From Paracoccus denitrificans (GTDB lineage: Bacteria; Pseudomonadota; Alphaproteobacteria; Rhodobacterales; Rhodobacteraceae): 64,000 bases of DNA. The position numbers and the translations under genes are program-made. Each line of letters begins with the position of its first letter. Within the stretch, counting starts at the first letter, position 1. Positions 39,676 to 49,418 of this stretch are shown here, in pieces. Location: NCBI RefSeq assembly GCF_900100045.1, contig NZ_FNEA01000008.1, positions 1 through 64,000 on the forward strand. The letters are read 5' to 3'. Under the pieces are notes generated by a model. The model was not told where the DNA came from and searched no databases. It saw only the letters and a program-made list of their open reading frames with translations.

Positions 39676-40029
39676 ATGATTCCCGCGCTTGCCATCATCC
39701 TGGTCTTCCAGCTTATCGGAGAGGTTGCCACGCGCAGCCTTGGCCTTTTGCTGCCCGGCCCGGTGCTGGGCCTTTTGCTGCTGGTCCTGTCCTGCAGCCT
39801 GCGCCCGGCGCTGGCCGAGATGCTGCGCCCGGTGGTCACCGGCATCCTGGGCCATCTGTCGCTATTCTTCGTGCCGGCGGGCGTCGGCGTGGTGGCGCAT
39901 CTGGGCCAGTTCCGTAGCGATGGGCTGGCGGTGGCCCTGGCGCTGACCGTATCGACCGCGCTGGCCATCGCGGCTGGGGCGCTGGTGTTCCGCGCCGTGG
40001 TGAAACGGATGGGCGGGCCCGAGGAATGA
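39676..40029 (+). CDS. CidA/LrgA-family membrane protein
   Basis: The 117-residue protein has four hydrophobic segments and the holin-like core LLLPGPVLGLLLLVLSCSLRP and GHLSLFFVPAGVGVV. It is the small partner of the CidA/LrgA plus LrgB pair, which in bacteria is tied to murein hydrolase control or carboxylate transport. Its stop overlaps the lrgB-like start by four bases. Confidence 0.85.
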   Translation: MIPALAIILVFQLIGEVATRSLGLLLPGPVLGLLLLVLSCSLRPALAEMLRPVVTGILGHLSLFFVPAGVGVVAHLGQFRSDGLAVALALTVSTALAIAAGALVFRAVVKRMGGPEE

Positions 40030-40742
40030 CCGACGCGGCGCTGATCTGGAGCTATCTGACGCAAGGGCCGCTTCTGTGGCTGACGGCGACGCTGATCGCC
40101 TATTGGCTGGGCGACACCTTCTTTCGGGCCATGGGCCGGCAAAGCTGGGCCAACCCGGTGCTTTGCGCGGTGATCCTGCTGGCCTGCGTGCTGGGGCTGA
40201 CCGGCACCAGCTACCAGACCTATTTCGAGGGCGCGCAATTCGTGCATTTCATGCTGGGCCCGGCCACGGTGGCGCTGGGAATGCCGCTTTACGACAACCT
40301 GCGCCGGGTCAGAAAGGCGCTGCTGCCGCTGGTCGCGGCGCTGCTGGCGGGCTCGGTGACGGCTGTGGTCTCGGCGCTGGCCATCGGCCGGGCCTTCGGG
40401 CTGTCCGAGGTGATGCTGGCAAGCCTGGCGCCGAAATCGACCACCGCGCCCGTCGCCATCGGCATCGCCGAGGGGCTGGGCGGAGAGCCCACGATCACCG
40501 CCGTCCTGGTGCTGGTCACGGGGATCTTCGGCGCGATCATCGCCACGCCGCTGTTGAATGCGCTGGGGATCCGCGACTGGCGGGCGCGCGGCTTTTCGCT
40601 GGGCGTGGCCGCACATGGCATCGGCACCGCCCGCGCCTTTCAGGTGAACGAGACCGCGGGCGCATTCGCCGGCATCGGCATGGGGCTGAACGCGGTGCTG
40701 ACCTCGATCATCGCGCCGCTGGCGCTGCATCTGTTTCGCTGA
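40026..40742 (+). CDS. LrgB-family membrane protein
   Basis: The 238-residue protein has several membrane segments and the LrgB signature FMLGPATVALGMPLY, plus LAPKSTTAPVAIGIAE. It is the large partner of the LrgA-like protein, and the pair is one transcription unit. Homologues elsewhere export glycolate or pyruvate or control autolysis, so the substrate is unsettled. The gene ends 12 bp before a convergent gene. Confidence 0.9.
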   Translation: MTDAALIWSYLTQGPLLWLTATLIAYWLGDTFFRAMGRQSWANPVLCAVILLACVLGLTGTSYQTYFEGAQFVHFMLGPATVALGMPLYDNLRRVRKALLPLVAALLAGSVTAVVSALAIGRAFGLSEVMLASLAPKSTTAPVAIGIAEGLGGEPTITAVLVLVTGIFGAIIATPLLNALGIRDWRARGFSLGVAAHGIGTARAFQVNETAGAFAGIGMGLNAVLTSIIAPLALHLFR

Positions 40743-40754
40743 GCCGCCCGCCCC

Positions 40755-41186
40755 TCACTCGATGACCGCGCCGCCCAGTTCTTTCAGCCTCAGGGCGATG
40801 TCGCGCGTCGCCTCGGCATGTTTGTCGCAGGCGTCGGGCATGCTGACCTTGTTCAAGGCAGGCTGGAGAAAGTTCGAAAAGTAGTCGTCCATGCTCAGGC
40901 CCATGTGGCCGGCAACGGCCTGAGCAGTGCCGGCGATCAGTGCCGCATCGCCGGCACCGACGCCTTCTATCCGGCAGTTGCTCGCGATGAAGTTCGCCAG
41001 AGAAAGCTCATGGAGGGACTGGGCGTTGGACAGTTCTTCAATCCCTTGCTCCGGTGGCGTCTGAATCGTGGAAACCATGTTCGCATAGGCCGGATTCGAG
41101 GCAATGCCGCTGAGCATGGCCACCAGCCCCACGGTCATGCCCTTCACGCGCAACAGGCTTGCCCCGGCTGTATAGGCGTTGATCAT
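40755..41186 (-). CDS. Hypothetical secreted protein
   Basis: The 143-residue protein has a signal-like N-terminus (LLRVKGMTVGLVAMLSGIASNPAYA). The mature part has two cysteines (SNCRIEG, PDACDKH) that could form a disulfide, and helices such as AALIAGTAQAVAGHMGLSMD. I do not recognise a family. The ATG at 41186 follows AGGAACGGGAA; the open frame extends to 41240. Confidence 0.6.
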   Translation of the reverse strand: MINAYTAGASLLRVKGMTVGLVAMLSGIASNPAYANMVSTIQTPPEQGIEELSNAQSLHELSLANFIASNCRIEGVGAGDAALIAGTAQAVAGHMGLSMDDYFSNFLQPALNKVSMPDACDKHAEATRDIALRLKELGGAVIE

Positions 41187-41286
41187 TTCCCGTTCCTGCC
41201 ACCAGAGAGATTGGGTGCTTGGCATGACGGCAGGCAGCAAATGCCAATGTCAGCCCCGTCCTGCATAGCGGCCACCGCCCGCAACG

Positions 41287-41312
41287 AAAAAGGCCGCCCC
41301 GCAGGACGGCCC
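41287..41312 (-). terminator. Rho-independent terminator after the DUF6280 gene
   Basis: On the minus strand GGCCGTCC pairs with GGGCGGCC across a 5-nt loop, with one G-T pair, and is followed by TTTTT. Confidence 0.75.
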
Positions 41313-41334
41313 AGCCAATGCGCGGCGGACGCGC

Positions 41335-41661
41335 TTACGCTGCGTCGGCCTCTTCGGCGGCGTGGCGGCGCTCGCTTTCCTCGCGCGACAGCGCGACCGA
41401 GGTGCGTACGCCCTTGGCCACGAATTCCATCAGCCCCTTCACGACACGCTCGTTCGGATCGATCCCGGCGCAGGACAGCACCTCGCGCCCGTCGCGCGAG
41501 CGTGCCCAACGTGCGATCTGATCGGGCCCGTTGCCGTATTTTTTGTCATCGGCGATCGCATCGTCCAGCGCAGCCAGCACAACGGCCGCAAAAAGCTTGC
41601 GGGCCCGCTGTCCCTGTTCGAAATTGAAAGCCGAGCCATCCACGAAATCGCGCATCATCAT
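41335..41661 (-). CDS. Likely DUF6280 conserved Rhodobacterales protein
   Basis: The 108-residue cytoplasmic protein reads MMMRDFVDGSAFNFEQGQRA and continues with KYGNGPDQIARWARSRDGREVLSCAGIDPNERVV. I recall a nearly identical family that is strongly conserved and order-restricted; the DUF number is from memory. It is helical, with an acidic C-terminus. An AGGATA lies just upstream of the ATG at 41661; the open frame to 41847 is not supported. It has its own terminator and so is probably monocistronic. Function is unknown. Confidence 0.75.
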   Translation of the reverse strand: MMMRDFVDGSAFNFEQGQRARKLFAAVVLAALDDAIADDKKYGNGPDQIARWARSRDGREVLSCAGIDPNERVVKGLMEFVAKGVRTSVALSREESERRHAAEEADAA

Positions 41662-42002
41662 TATCCTGTTTTTCTTGCGGTGCCCCCGCACCTTGACCAA
41701 TGCCAAGGTTGCTGCATCATCCTGCCTCATAGGCGGCACTGGCCGGCTTAGCCGATCGGTGCCGTGATTCGGTATGCCTCCCGCCGCATGACCGCCATGC
41801 ATGGCATGCAAACCCCGGCAGATACGTTGAATAGCTGCCAAAAGCAACGTTCTTGCGACATGCGGAAATTCGCAGGCACCCTTGACAACGCACGAAACGC
41901 CTTTCGGTTGCCTTGAGGCACGGCAATGGATATAGGTGCGCGCAATCCCGGTTCAACCCCCGGACCGTCGGAAATTCCCTAATATTTTCAAGGTAATCCC
42001 AA
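41662..42002. other. Divergent promoter region of the DUF6280 and efp genes
   Basis: These 341 bp lie between two divergent genes and presumably hold both promoters. A TTGACA at 41883-41888 reads toward efp, but no good -10 follows at 16-18 bp. Less GC-rich sequence (TAATATTTTCAAGG) directly precedes efp and contains its weak ribosome site AAGG. No gene or RNA is supported. Confidence 0.5.
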
Positions 42003-42566
42003 ATGGCCAGGATCAATGGCAATGAAATCAAGCCCGGCTTCGTGCTGGATCATGACGGCGGGCTGTGGGCGGCGGTCAAGGTGAACCACGTCAAGCCCGG
42101 CAAGGGCGGCGCCTTTGCCCAGGTCGAGCTGAAGAACCTGCGCGACGGGCGCAAACTGAACGAACGATTCCGTTCCGAAGACAAGGTCGAGCAGGTCCAT
42201 CTGGAGACCAAGGACCAGCAATTCCTGTACGAATCGGACGGCAAGCTGGTGTTCATGGACAGCGAGACCTTCGAGCAGACCGAGCTTGACGCCGATCTCC
42301 TGGGCGAGCGGCGGCCTTTCCTGCAAGACGGCATGGTGGCCGCTGTCGAATATTACGGCGACGAGGCGCTGTCGGTGCGCATTCCCCAGAAGGTGATCTG
42401 CCGCGTGGCCGAGACCGAGCCGGTACTGAACGGCCAGACCGCCGCGAAAAGCTTCAAGCCGGCGATCCTGGACAACGGGCTGCGCATCATGATCCCGCCA
42501 TTCGTCGGCGCGGACGAGGATATCGTCGTCAATACCGAACTGTTCGAGTATTCCGAACGCGCCTGA
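42003..42566 (+). CDS. efp: Elongation factor P
   Basis: EF-P relieves ribosome stalling at polyproline. The 187-residue protein has the three beta-barrel domains and the modification loop [10 protein letters not shown], where Lys34 is the expected beta-lysylation site. The C-terminal end ([20 protein letters not shown]) is a normal OB-fold. No modification enzyme gene is in the window. Confidence 0.96.
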   Translation: MARINGNEIKPGFVLDHDGGLWAAVKVNHVKPGKGGAFAQVELKNLRDGRKLNERFRSEDKVEQVHLETKDQQFLYESDGKLVFMDSETFEQTELDADLLGERRPFLQDGMVAAVEYYGDEALSVRIPQKVICRVAETEPVLNGQTAAKSFKPAILDNGLRIMIPPFVGADEDIVVNTELFEYSERA

Positions 42567-42653
42567 CCCGGCTTGCCATGCCGCATATGGCCAAGCGCCG
42601 CGTGCGGGCATAGGATCGCCTGCAACGCGGTGTCGAACTGGCAATGGGACGGG

Positions 42654-43787
42654 ATGGCAAAGGCGTCCGGAAAGGCGGAAAACGGCGGTCCCGGCAACGG
42701 TGAAGTCACCCGGCTTCGCCGCACTTTCCCCGATGCCGATGGGCTGGACCAGGCCCGCGCCGCCATGGACGAGGCGATCGCGCGGCTCGGTCGGCTCGAG
42801 AACATCATGCACGAGATGATCCGGGCCGGGCTGGCGCCCACCGTCGGCGGCGGCGAGGGGCTGATCGCCACCGGCCCGCCTGCCGGCCATGCCGCAGCCC
42901 GCACCTTGGCCGCCCGCATCGCGGTCCTGGGCAATTGGTCCCAAGCCGCCGGATCGCCGGCGCAAGCATCCGGCCCGGCAACCGAGGCGGACACCGCCGA
43001 ACCGACGCCGGTTCCCGGCCAGATCTCGCGCCGCATGCTCGACGAACTGGCCGCGATGCTGGGTAAGGCCCATGCGCATCCGCGGGCCGGTCGCGAACTG
43101 CGTCCGGTCGACAGCGCGCGCAAGGATACCGCGGCACAGTCCTATCTGCGCCTTGACCGGCACCTGCGCCTGCCGCTCGACAGCGGCTCGAACTATCTTG
43201 AGATCGAGCGGTGGCAGGACGGATGCTGGCACCGCACCGGGTTGCGTGCCGTCAAGGACCGCATGGGCGGCATCAAGGTCGATATCGCCCGGCTCGAACG
43301 CCTCGCCGGGCCGTTTTCGCCCGAACTGCGCCGGATCCTGGCGCCGGATCCCCGCCCACAGCAGGGCCGGAGCACCAGCCCCGACGACCGCTACGCGCCC
43401 GGGCCGCAACGTCGCGACCAAGCGGGGATGGGCCGGATTACAACCGTCATGCATGATGGCGGCGAAGTGACGGAGGAAACCATGGTGCAACCGACCATTC
43501 ATGTCGCGCATGAGGATTACGGCAGTTCCGGCCGCTATGTCGTCACCCTGCCCGGAATCGAGGGCGAGGCCGAACTGACTTGGCGCGCCGGCGGCCCCGG
43601 CATCATCGTCGCCGACCACACCTATGCGCCCGACGCCATGCGCGGCTCGGGCGCCGCCGCCGCGCTGGTGCGGCGGCTGGTGGCGGATGCACGGGCGCGC
43701 GGCGTGCTGATCGTGCCGGCCTGCAGCTATGTGCGCGCCCAGTTCGACCGCCATCCCGACTGGTCCGATCTGCGCGCCGACGCCTGA
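42654..43787 (+). CDS. Unknown N-terminal region joined in frame to a NATD1/YjdJ-type acetyltransferase
   Basis: The open frame gives 377 residues. The first ~275 are unrecognised: a helical stretch with DEAIARLGRLENIMHEMIRAG, a Pro/Ala linker and a block with LRLDRHLRLPLDSGSNYLEI. The last 101 (from MVQPTIHVAHEDYG) match the small GNAT-fold family (YjdJ/NATD1), with VADHTYAPDAMRGSGAAAALV as the acetyl-CoA loop. A GGAGG (43472-43476) precedes the ATG at 43482, so that domain may be made on its own, from the same frame. Whether the two halves form a fusion or two products is open. Confidence 0.6.
   Translation: MAKASGKAENGGPGNGEVTRLRRTFPDADGLDQARAAMDEAIARLGRLENIMHEMIRAGLAPTVGGGEGLIATGPPAGHAAARTLAARIAVLGNWSQAAGSPAQASGPATEADTAEPTPVPGQISRRMLDELAAMLGKAHAHPRAGRELRPVDSARKDTAAQSYLRLDRHLRLPLDSGSNYLEIERWQDGCWHRTGLRAVKDRMGGIKVDIARLERLAGPFSPELRRILAPDPRPQQGRSTSPDDRYAPGPQRRDQAGMGRITTVMHDGGEVTEETMVQPTIHVAHEDYGSSGRYVVTLPGIEGEAELTWRAGGPGIIVADHTYAPDAMRGSGAAAALVRRLVADARARGVLIVPACSYVRAQFDRHPDWSDLRADA
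43472..43476 (+). promoter_or_regulatory. Strong internal ribosome-binding site
   Basis: GGAGG lies 5 nt before an in-frame ATG at 43482, inside the longer frame. The following 101 codons match the NATD1-type acetyltransferase family, so an independent short product is likely. Confidence 0.6.
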
Positions 43788-43839
43788 ACCACGCTGCCTT
43801 GCCTGCAAACCGGATGCCGCTCATGTTGGCGCAAACCTT

Positions 43840-43883
43840 CATATCAGTTTCGATATGCAAACTCACTTTCTGCATAATTGACG
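43840..43883 (+). promoter_or_regulatory. Nested palindromes and a -35-like box upstream of the sugar operon
   Basis: CATATC-N6-GATATG spans 43840-43857. TATGCA-N11-TGCATA spans 43854-43876. TTGACG follows at 43878-43883 with a weak -10 (TAGCCT) 17 bp on. The inverted repeats are candidate operators for a regulator such as the GntR at 51308. Confidence 0.4.
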
Positions 43884-44044
43884 GACATATGACCCAGGAC
43901 TAGCCTCACGGTCGGACTGGCGGTTCGCAACCGCCGCCGCGGCTCGGAGGCCCGATTTTTCCGCGCCGCGCAAGAAGGGGGAGCACCGGCTGGGCCATGC
44001 CGTGGAGGCGGCCGCCACCCGGGCAATATCGACAGGGAGGAAAC

Positions 44045-45109
44045 ATGCTGAACCTGAGGAAATACGCCCTGGCTCTGGCCTCGGCGGCGGCGCTTTCGCT
44101 GCCCGGCATCGCCGTGGCCGAGGGCATGGTCGGGATCTCGATGCCGACCAAGACCTCGGCGCGCTGGATCGACGACGGCAACAACATGGTCAAGCAGTTC
44201 CAGGACGCGGGCTACCAGACCGACCTGCAATATGCCGACGACGACATCCCCAACCAGCTGGCGCAGATCGAGAACATGATCACCAAGGGCGTCAATGTGC
44301 TGGTGATCGCCGCCATCGACGGCACCACGCTGTCGAACGCGCTGGCCAATGCGAAGGCCGCCGACATCAAGGTCATCGCCTATGACCGGCTGATCCGCGA
44401 CACACCCGACATCGACTATTACGCCACCTTCGACAACTTCAAGGTCGGGGTGGAACAGGCGACCACGCTGGTCGACGGGCTGAAGGAACGCTTTCCGGAC
44501 ATGAAGCCCTGGAATGTCGAGCTGTTCGGCGGCAGCCCGGACGACAACAACGCCTATTTCTTCTATGACGGCGCCATGTCGGTCCTCCAGCCGCTGATCG
44601 ACGACGGCTCGGTCGTGATCGCCTCGGGACAGATGGGCATGGACAAGGTGGGCACGCTGCGCTGGGATCCGGCCACGGCCCAGGCACGCATGGACAACAT
44701 CCTGTCGGCGAACTACACCGACAAGCCGCTGCACGGGGTTCTGTCGCCCTATGACGGGCTGTCCATCGGCATCCTGTCGTCGCTGAAGGGCGTCGGCTAC
44801 GGCTCGGGCGACTTGGCCATGCCCATCGTGACCGGCCAGGACGCCGAGATCCAGTCGGTCAAGTCGATCAAGTCCGGCGAGCAATACTCCACCATCTTCA
44901 AGGACACCCGCGAGCTGGCCAAGGTCACCGTCGGCATGGTCAACGCCATGATGAAGGGCGAAGAGCCCGAGGTGAACGATACCGAAAGCTATGACAACGG
45001 CGTCAAGACCGTGCCCTCCTATCTGCTGGAGCCGGTGGCCGTGACCGAAAGGAATCTCGAAGAGGTGCTGGTCGGTTCGGGCTATTATACCGAGGACCAG
45101 TTGAAGTGA
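44045..45109 (+). CDS. Multiple-monosaccharide ABC transporter substrate-binding protein (ChvE-like)
   Basis: The 354-residue periplasmic protein has a signal peptide ([17 protein letters not shown]). It has the ribose-type binding-protein fold with [39 protein letters not shown] and [10 protein letters not shown]. This is the ChvE/GguF type, which binds galactose, arabinose, xylose or glucose. A GGGAGG lies upstream of the ATG. It is the first gene of the sugar operon. Confidence 0.92.
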   Translation: MLNLRKYALALASAAALSLPGIAVAEGMVGISMPTKTSARWIDDGNNMVKQFQDAGYQTDLQYADDDIPNQLAQIENMITKGVNVLVIAAIDGTTLSNALANAKAADIKVIAYDRLIRDTPDIDYYATFDNFKVGVEQATTLVDGLKERFPDMKPWNVELFGGSPDDNNAYFFYDGAMSVLQPLIDDGSVVIASGQMGMDKVGTLRWDPATAQARMDNILSANYTDKPLHGVLSPYDGLSIGILSSLKGVGYGSGDLAMPIVTGQDAEIQSVKSIKSGEQYSTIFKDTRELAKVTVGMVNAMMKGEEPEVNDTESYDNGVKTVPSYLLEPVAVTERNLEEVLVGSGYYTEDQLK

Positions 45110-45115
45110 CCGGGT

Positions 45116-45140
45116 GCCGCCGCAGGTTTCTTGCGGCGGC
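45116..45140 (+). promoter_or_regulatory. Stem-loop between the binding protein and ATPase genes
   Basis: GCCGCCGCA (45116-45124) pairs perfectly with TGCGGCGGC (45132-45140) across a 7-nt loop. It begins 7 nt after the binding-protein stop. Such hairpins protect the upstream mRNA or reduce read-through, so the binding protein is made in excess over the membrane parts. Confidence 0.6.
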
Positions 45141-45168
45141 GCGATCCGCGTGACCGCAAGGGGTGGCC

Positions 45169-46743
45169 ATGGACGCGATTCTGGAAATGCGGGGGATCAC
45201 CAAGGAATTCCCCGGCGTGAAGGCCCTCGACAATGTCAACATGGCCGTCCGGCGCGGCGAGATCCGCGCACTGGTCGGCGAGAACGGCGCCGGGAAATCC
45301 ACGCTGATGAAGGTGCTGTCGGGCGTCTATCCGCATGGCAGCTATCAGGGCGAGATCCTCTATGACGGCCGGCCCGTGGCCAATCGCTCGATCAGGGACA
45401 GCGAGGAACAGGGCATCGTCATCATCCACCAGGAACTGGCGCTGGTGCCGCAGATGTCCATTGCCGAGAACATCTTCCTGGGCAACGAGATCGCGACGCG
45501 CGGCATCATCGACCGGCGCGAGACCAACCGCCGCACCGCCGAGCTGCTGGCCCAGGTGGGCCTGCGCGAAAGCCCGGAAACCAAGGTCGGCAGCCTGGGC
45601 ATGGGCAAGCAGCAACTGATCGAGATCGCCAAGGCGCTGTCGAAAAAGGTCGACCTGCTGATCCTGGACGAGCCGACCTCGTCCCTGAACGAGAACGACA
45701 GCGATGCGCTGCTGCGCCTGCTTGCCGGATTTCGCGACCGGGGCATGACGGCGATCCTGATCTCGCACAAGCTCAACGAGATCAGCCAGGTCTGCGACAG
45801 CATCACCGTGCTGCGCGACGGCGCGACGGTGGCGCATCACGACGGCATGGTCGAGGAATCGCGCATCATCCGCGACATGGTCGGCCGCTCGATGAGCGAC
45901 CGCTATCCGTCGCGCCAGCCGAAGGTCGGCGAGGTGGTGATGCAGGTGCGCGACTGGACCGTCGCCGATCCGGCGCGCGACGGCCGCCTGCTGGTCAAGG
46001 GCGCCGGCTTCGACCTGCGGCGCGGCGAGGTTCTGGGCATCGCCGGCCTGATGGGGGCTGGCCGCACCGAACTGGCGATGAGCCTGTTCGGCCGCTCGAT
46101 GGGCGATTGGAAATCCGGCTCGGTCACGCTGCACGGCAAGCCGGCCGACCTGTCCACCGTGCCGCGCGCGATCCGCGCCGGCCTTGCCTATGTGACCGAG
46201 GACCGCAAGTCGCTGGGCCTGGTGCTGGACGACACGATCCGCCGCAACATCCCGCTGGCGAACCTTGCCGGCATCTCGACCCGCGGCGTGGTGGACCGCC
46301 AGCGCGAGGGGGCGGTGGCGCGCGACTATCGCCAGCGGATCAACATCCGCTCGCCCTCGGTCGAAAGCCGCACGATGAACCTGTCGGGCGGCAACCAGCA
46401 AAAGGTGGTGCTGGCGAAATGGCTGTTCGCCGAGCCCGAAATCCTGATCCTGGACGAACCGACGCGCGGCATCGACGTGGGCGCGAAATACGAGATCTAC
46501 ACCATCATCCGCGATCTGGCCGCCGCCGGAAAGTCGATCATCGTCATCTCGTCGGAAATGCCCGAGCTTCTGGGCATCACCGACCGCATCCTGGTGATGA
46601 ACGAGGGCCGGCTGGTCGGCGAGATGCCGACGGCCGAGGCGACGCAGGAACGCATCATGCAGGTCATCATCCGCTCGGGCCACGACCTGACCGACGAAAC
46701 CGTCACCCCCGAGGAAATCGAGGCAGAGGCCGCCCATGTCTGA
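45169..46743 (+). CDS. Multiple-monosaccharide ABC transporter ATPase (GguA/MmsA-like)
   Basis: The 524-residue protein has two ABC domains, as usual for this transporter class. The first has Walker [13 protein letters not shown] and [16 protein letters not shown]; the second has [15 protein letters not shown] and [18 protein letters not shown]. The second-half loop ([18 protein letters not shown]) lacks the Walker A lysine, as in RbsA-type proteins. The ATG at 45169 is preferred over GTG at 45163. Its stop overlaps the permease start by eight bases. Confidence 0.93.
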   Translation: MDAILEMRGITKEFPGVKALDNVNMAVRRGEIRALVGENGAGKSTLMKVLSGVYPHGSYQGEILYDGRPVANRSIRDSEEQGIVIIHQELALVPQMSIAENIFLGNEIATRGIIDRRETNRRTAELLAQVGLRESPETKVGSLGMGKQQLIEIAKALSKKVDLLILDEPTSSLNENDSDALLRLLAGFRDRGMTAILISHKLNEISQVCDSITVLRDGATVAHHDGMVEESRIIRDMVGRSMSDRYPSRQPKVGEVVMQVRDWTVADPARDGRLLVKGAGFDLRRGEVLGIAGLMGAGRTELAMSLFGRSMGDWKSGSVTLHGKPADLSTVPRAIRAGLAYVTEDRKSLGLVLDDTIRRNIPLANLAGISTRGVVDRQREGAVARDYRQRINIRSPSVESRTMNLSGGNQQKVVLAKWLFAEPEILILDEPTRGIDVGAKYEIYTIIRDLAAAGKSIIVISSEMPELLGITDRILVMNEGRLVGEMPTAEATQERIMQVIIRSGHDLTDETVTPEEIEAEAAHV

Positions 46744-47920
46744 CACCACCACCGACCGCCGCGGCGACACCTTCGGCTTCATCCGCCGCAACATCCGCGA
46801 ATACGGCATCCTTTTCGCGCTGATCGTCATCATGGCCTTTTTCCAGGTAGTGACCGGCGGCATCCTGTTCCGGCCGGTGAACCTGACCAACCTGTTCCTG
46901 CAAAACAGCCATATCGTCATCATGGCGGTCGGCATGCTGCTGGTCATCGTCGCCGGCCATATCGACCTGTCGGTCGGCTCGGTCGCGGCCTTCGTCGGCG
47001 CGCTTTCGGCGCTGATGATCGTCCGGCTGGGCCTGCCGATCCCGGTCGTCGTGGTGCTGAGCCTGGCCGCAGGCGCGGTGATCGGCGGCATCCAGGGCTA
47101 TTGGATCGCCTATTGGAAGATCCCCAGCTTCATCGTCACCCTGGCCGGGATGCTGGTGTTCCGCGGCCTGACCATGTGGATCCTGCAAGGCCAGTCGATC
47201 GGCCCCTTTCCGCGCGAATTCCAGATGATCGCCTCGGGGTTCATTCCCGACCTCTTCGGCCCGGACAAGCCCAACACGCTGTCGCTGATCCTGGGCTGGG
47301 GCGCAGCGCTGGCGATCCTGTGGCTGCAGATCCGCGGCCGCAAGCGCGAGGAGGCGGTGGGCATCGTGGACGAGCCGTTCGCCTTTTTCGCCGCCAAGAA
47401 CGCGCTGATCTTCCTGGCGCTGGTCTGGATGACCTGGGTGCTGGCGAATTTCCGCGGCCTGCCCAACGTCTTCATGGTCATGGCGGTGCTGGTCGCGCTT
47501 TACGCCTTCGTGTCCGAACGCACCACCATCGGCCGGCGCATCTATGCCATCGGCGGCAATGCCAAGGCCGCCAAGCTGTCGGGCATCAATTCCGAGCGAG
47601 TGGTGTTCCTGACCTTCATGAACATGGGGATGCTGGCGGCGCTGGCCGGGATCGTGGTCTCGGCCCGGCTGAACTCGGCCACGCCCAAGGCCGGCGTGGG
47701 GTTCGAGCTTGACGTGATCGCGGCGGTGTTCATCGGCGGCGCCTCGATGGCGGGCGGCGTCGGCACGGTGATCGGCGCGGTCGTCGGCGCCTTCATCATG
47801 GGGGTGATGAACAACGGCATGTCCATCCTGGGCATCGGCATCGACTATCAGCAGGTCATCAAGGGGCTGGTGCTGATGGCCGCGGTGATCTTCGACGTGT
47901 CGAACAAGAGCAAGTCGTGA
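46736..47920 (+). CDS. Multiple-monosaccharide ABC transporter permease (GguB/MmsB-like)
   Basis: The 394-residue inner-membrane protein has about ten hydrophobic segments. It carries the family's [21 protein letters not shown] and EAA-like loop [17 protein letters not shown]. It is the sugar-conducting component. The stop overlaps the kinase start by four bases. Confidence 0.92.
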   Translation: MSDTTTDRRGDTFGFIRRNIREYGILFALIVIMAFFQVVTGGILFRPVNLTNLFLQNSHIVIMAVGMLLVIVAGHIDLSVGSVAAFVGALSALMIVRLGLPIPVVVVLSLAAGAVIGGIQGYWIAYWKIPSFIVTLAGMLVFRGLTMWILQGQSIGPFPREFQMIASGFIPDLFGPDKPNTLSLILGWGAALAILWLQIRGRKREEAVGIVDEPFAFFAAKNALIFLALVWMTWVLANFRGLPNVFMVMAVLVALYAFVSERTTIGRRIYAIGGNAKAAKLSGINSERVVFLTFMNMGMLAALAGIVVSARLNSATPKAGVGFELDVIAAVFIGGASMAGGVGTVIGAVVGAFIMGVMNNGMSILGIGIDYQQVIKGLVLMAAVIFDVSNKSKS

Positions 47921-48819
47921 CCCCCAACTGGATCGCCGTCGACTGGGGCACCACAAGGCTGCGCGCCTGGGCCATGCGGGATGCGCAGCCGCTGGGCGCC
48001 CGCAGTTCGGATCGCGGCATGAGCGCGCTGACGCCTACGGAATTCGAGCCGGCGCTGCTCGACCTGATCGCCGACTGGCTGCCCGCGACCGGCCGGATGC
48101 GCGTCGTCGCCTGCGGCATGGTCGGCGCCCGCGGCGGCTGGGCCGAGGCGAGCTATCGCGCCATCCCCTGCCCGCCCATCGACCCGCGCCGCGCCACGAG
48201 CATTCCCACCCGCGACCCGCGGCTGGATGTCCGCATCCTGCCCGGCCTGTCGCAGGCCGAGCCGCCCGACGTCATGCGCGGCGAGGAAACCCAGATCGCC
48301 GGCTTCCTGGCCGGGCACCCGGATTTCGAGGGCGCGCTCTGCCTGCCCGGCACCCACAGCAAATGGGTCCGCCTGTCGCGGGGCCGGGTCGAACGCTTTC
48401 GCAGCTTCATGACCGGAGAGATCTTCGCGCTGCTTGCCGGCCAATCGGTGCTGCGGCTGACCATCGGCACGGCGCGACCCGACCCGACGGCCGTTGTCCA
48501 GGCAGGGGCCCAGGCGCTGGCCGATCCCCATGCCGCGCAATCGGGGCTGTTTGCCCTGCGCGCCGCCGCCCTGCTGCGGGGCCTCGCGCCGGAGCAGGCG
48601 GCGGGGCGGCTTTCGGGCCTGCTCATCGGCGCCGAACTGGCCGCCGCGCGGGATTTCTGGCAGGACGCCCCGACCGTGATCGTCGGCGCGCCGGATCTGG
48701 CGCGGCTTTACGAAACCCTGCTGCTGGCAGCGGGCGCCAGGACATGCCAGAAAGACGCAAGCGCCCTGGTCCTGGCCGGCCTTGCCGCCGCCCGCCTCGA
48801 CTTGCCGGAGGACACATGA
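47917..48819 (+). CDS. dgoK: 2-dehydro-3-deoxygalactonokinase
   Basis: The 300-residue enzyme phosphorylates 2-keto-3-deoxygalactonate at C6. It has the ASKHA-type start NWIAVDWGTTRLRAW, then GMVGARGGWAEA and LPGTHSKWVRL. It belongs to the De Ley-Doudoroff galactose route. The overlap with the permease and with the aldolase (both ATGA) links uptake to catabolism. Confidence 0.9.
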   Translation: MTPNWIAVDWGTTRLRAWAMRDAQPLGARSSDRGMSALTPTEFEPALLDLIADWLPATGRMRVVACGMVGARGGWAEASYRAIPCPPIDPRRATSIPTRDPRLDVRILPGLSQAEPPDVMRGEETQIAGFLAGHPDFEGALCLPGTHSKWVRLSRGRVERFRSFMTGEIFALLAGQSVLRLTIGTARPDPTAVVQAGAQALADPHAAQSGLFALRAAALLRGLAPEQAAGRLSGLLIGAELAAARDFWQDAPTVIVGAPDLARLYETLLLAAGARTCQKDASALVLAGLAAARLDLPEDT

Positions 48820-49418
48820 CCCAGCCCATCATCGCCATCCTGCGCGGCCTGACCCCGGCCGAGGCCCTGCCCGTCGCCCGCGCCCTGGTCGCTTCCGGCA
48901 TCGACCGGATCGAGGTGCCGCTGAACTCGCCCGATCCGCTGGACAGCATCCGGCTGATGGCAGCGGCACTGGACGGACAGGCGACCATCGGCGCCGGAAC
49001 CGTGCTGACGGTGGACCAGGTCGCGCAGGTGGCCGATGCGGGCGGGCGGATGATCGTCTCACCCAACACCGATCCGGCGGTGATCCGCGAGACGAGGGCG
49101 CGCGGCCTGCAATCCTGGCCCGGCGTCTTTACCGCCACCGAATGCTTTGCCGCCATCGCCGCCGGTGCGACCGGGCTGAAGCTGTTTCCCGCCGACCAGG
49201 CCGGCACCGGCATGCTGAAGGCGCTGCGCGCGGTACTGCCGCCCGACCTGCCGGTCTATGCCGTGGGCGGTGCCGGCCCGGGGAATTTCGTCGAATGGCT
49301 GGACGCCGGGGCGCAGGGCTTCGGCATCGGCAGCGCGCTCTATCGTCCCGGCGACGGGCCCGAGACAGTTGGCGCCCGCGCGCGCGAAATCGTGGCGGCG
49401 CTGCGGGCCTGCGCATGA
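48816..49418 (+). CDS. dgoA: 2-dehydro-3-deoxy-6-phosphogalactonate aldolase
   Basis: The 200-residue class I aldolase splits KDPGal into pyruvate and glyceraldehyde-3-phosphate. Motifs are IAILRGLTPAEA, RIEVPLNSP with the conserved Glu, and GATGLKLFPADQAG with the Schiff-base Lys. The neighbouring kinase makes the galactonate form more likely than the KDPG form. It overlaps both neighbours by four bases. Confidence 0.9.
   Translation: MTQPIIAILRGLTPAEALPVARALVASGIDRIEVPLNSPDPLDSIRLMAAALDGQATIGAGTVLTVDQVAQVADAGGRMIVSPNTDPAVIRETRARGLQSWPGVFTATECFAAIAAGATGLKLFPADQAGTGMLKALRAVLPPDLPVYAVGGAGPGNFVEWLDAGAQGFGIGSALYRPGDGPETVGARAREIVAALRACA

Noticed and set aside
36190..40029. A 1279-codon plus-strand open frame
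   Set aside because: It is antisense to smc for most of its length. Only its last 117 codons (39676 onward) form a real gene, the LrgA-like protein.
41930..41985. A tRNA-like T-arm (CGGTTCAACCCCCGG)
   Set aside because: The stem has a mismatch, and no acceptor stem or anticodon arm can be drawn from the flanking bases.
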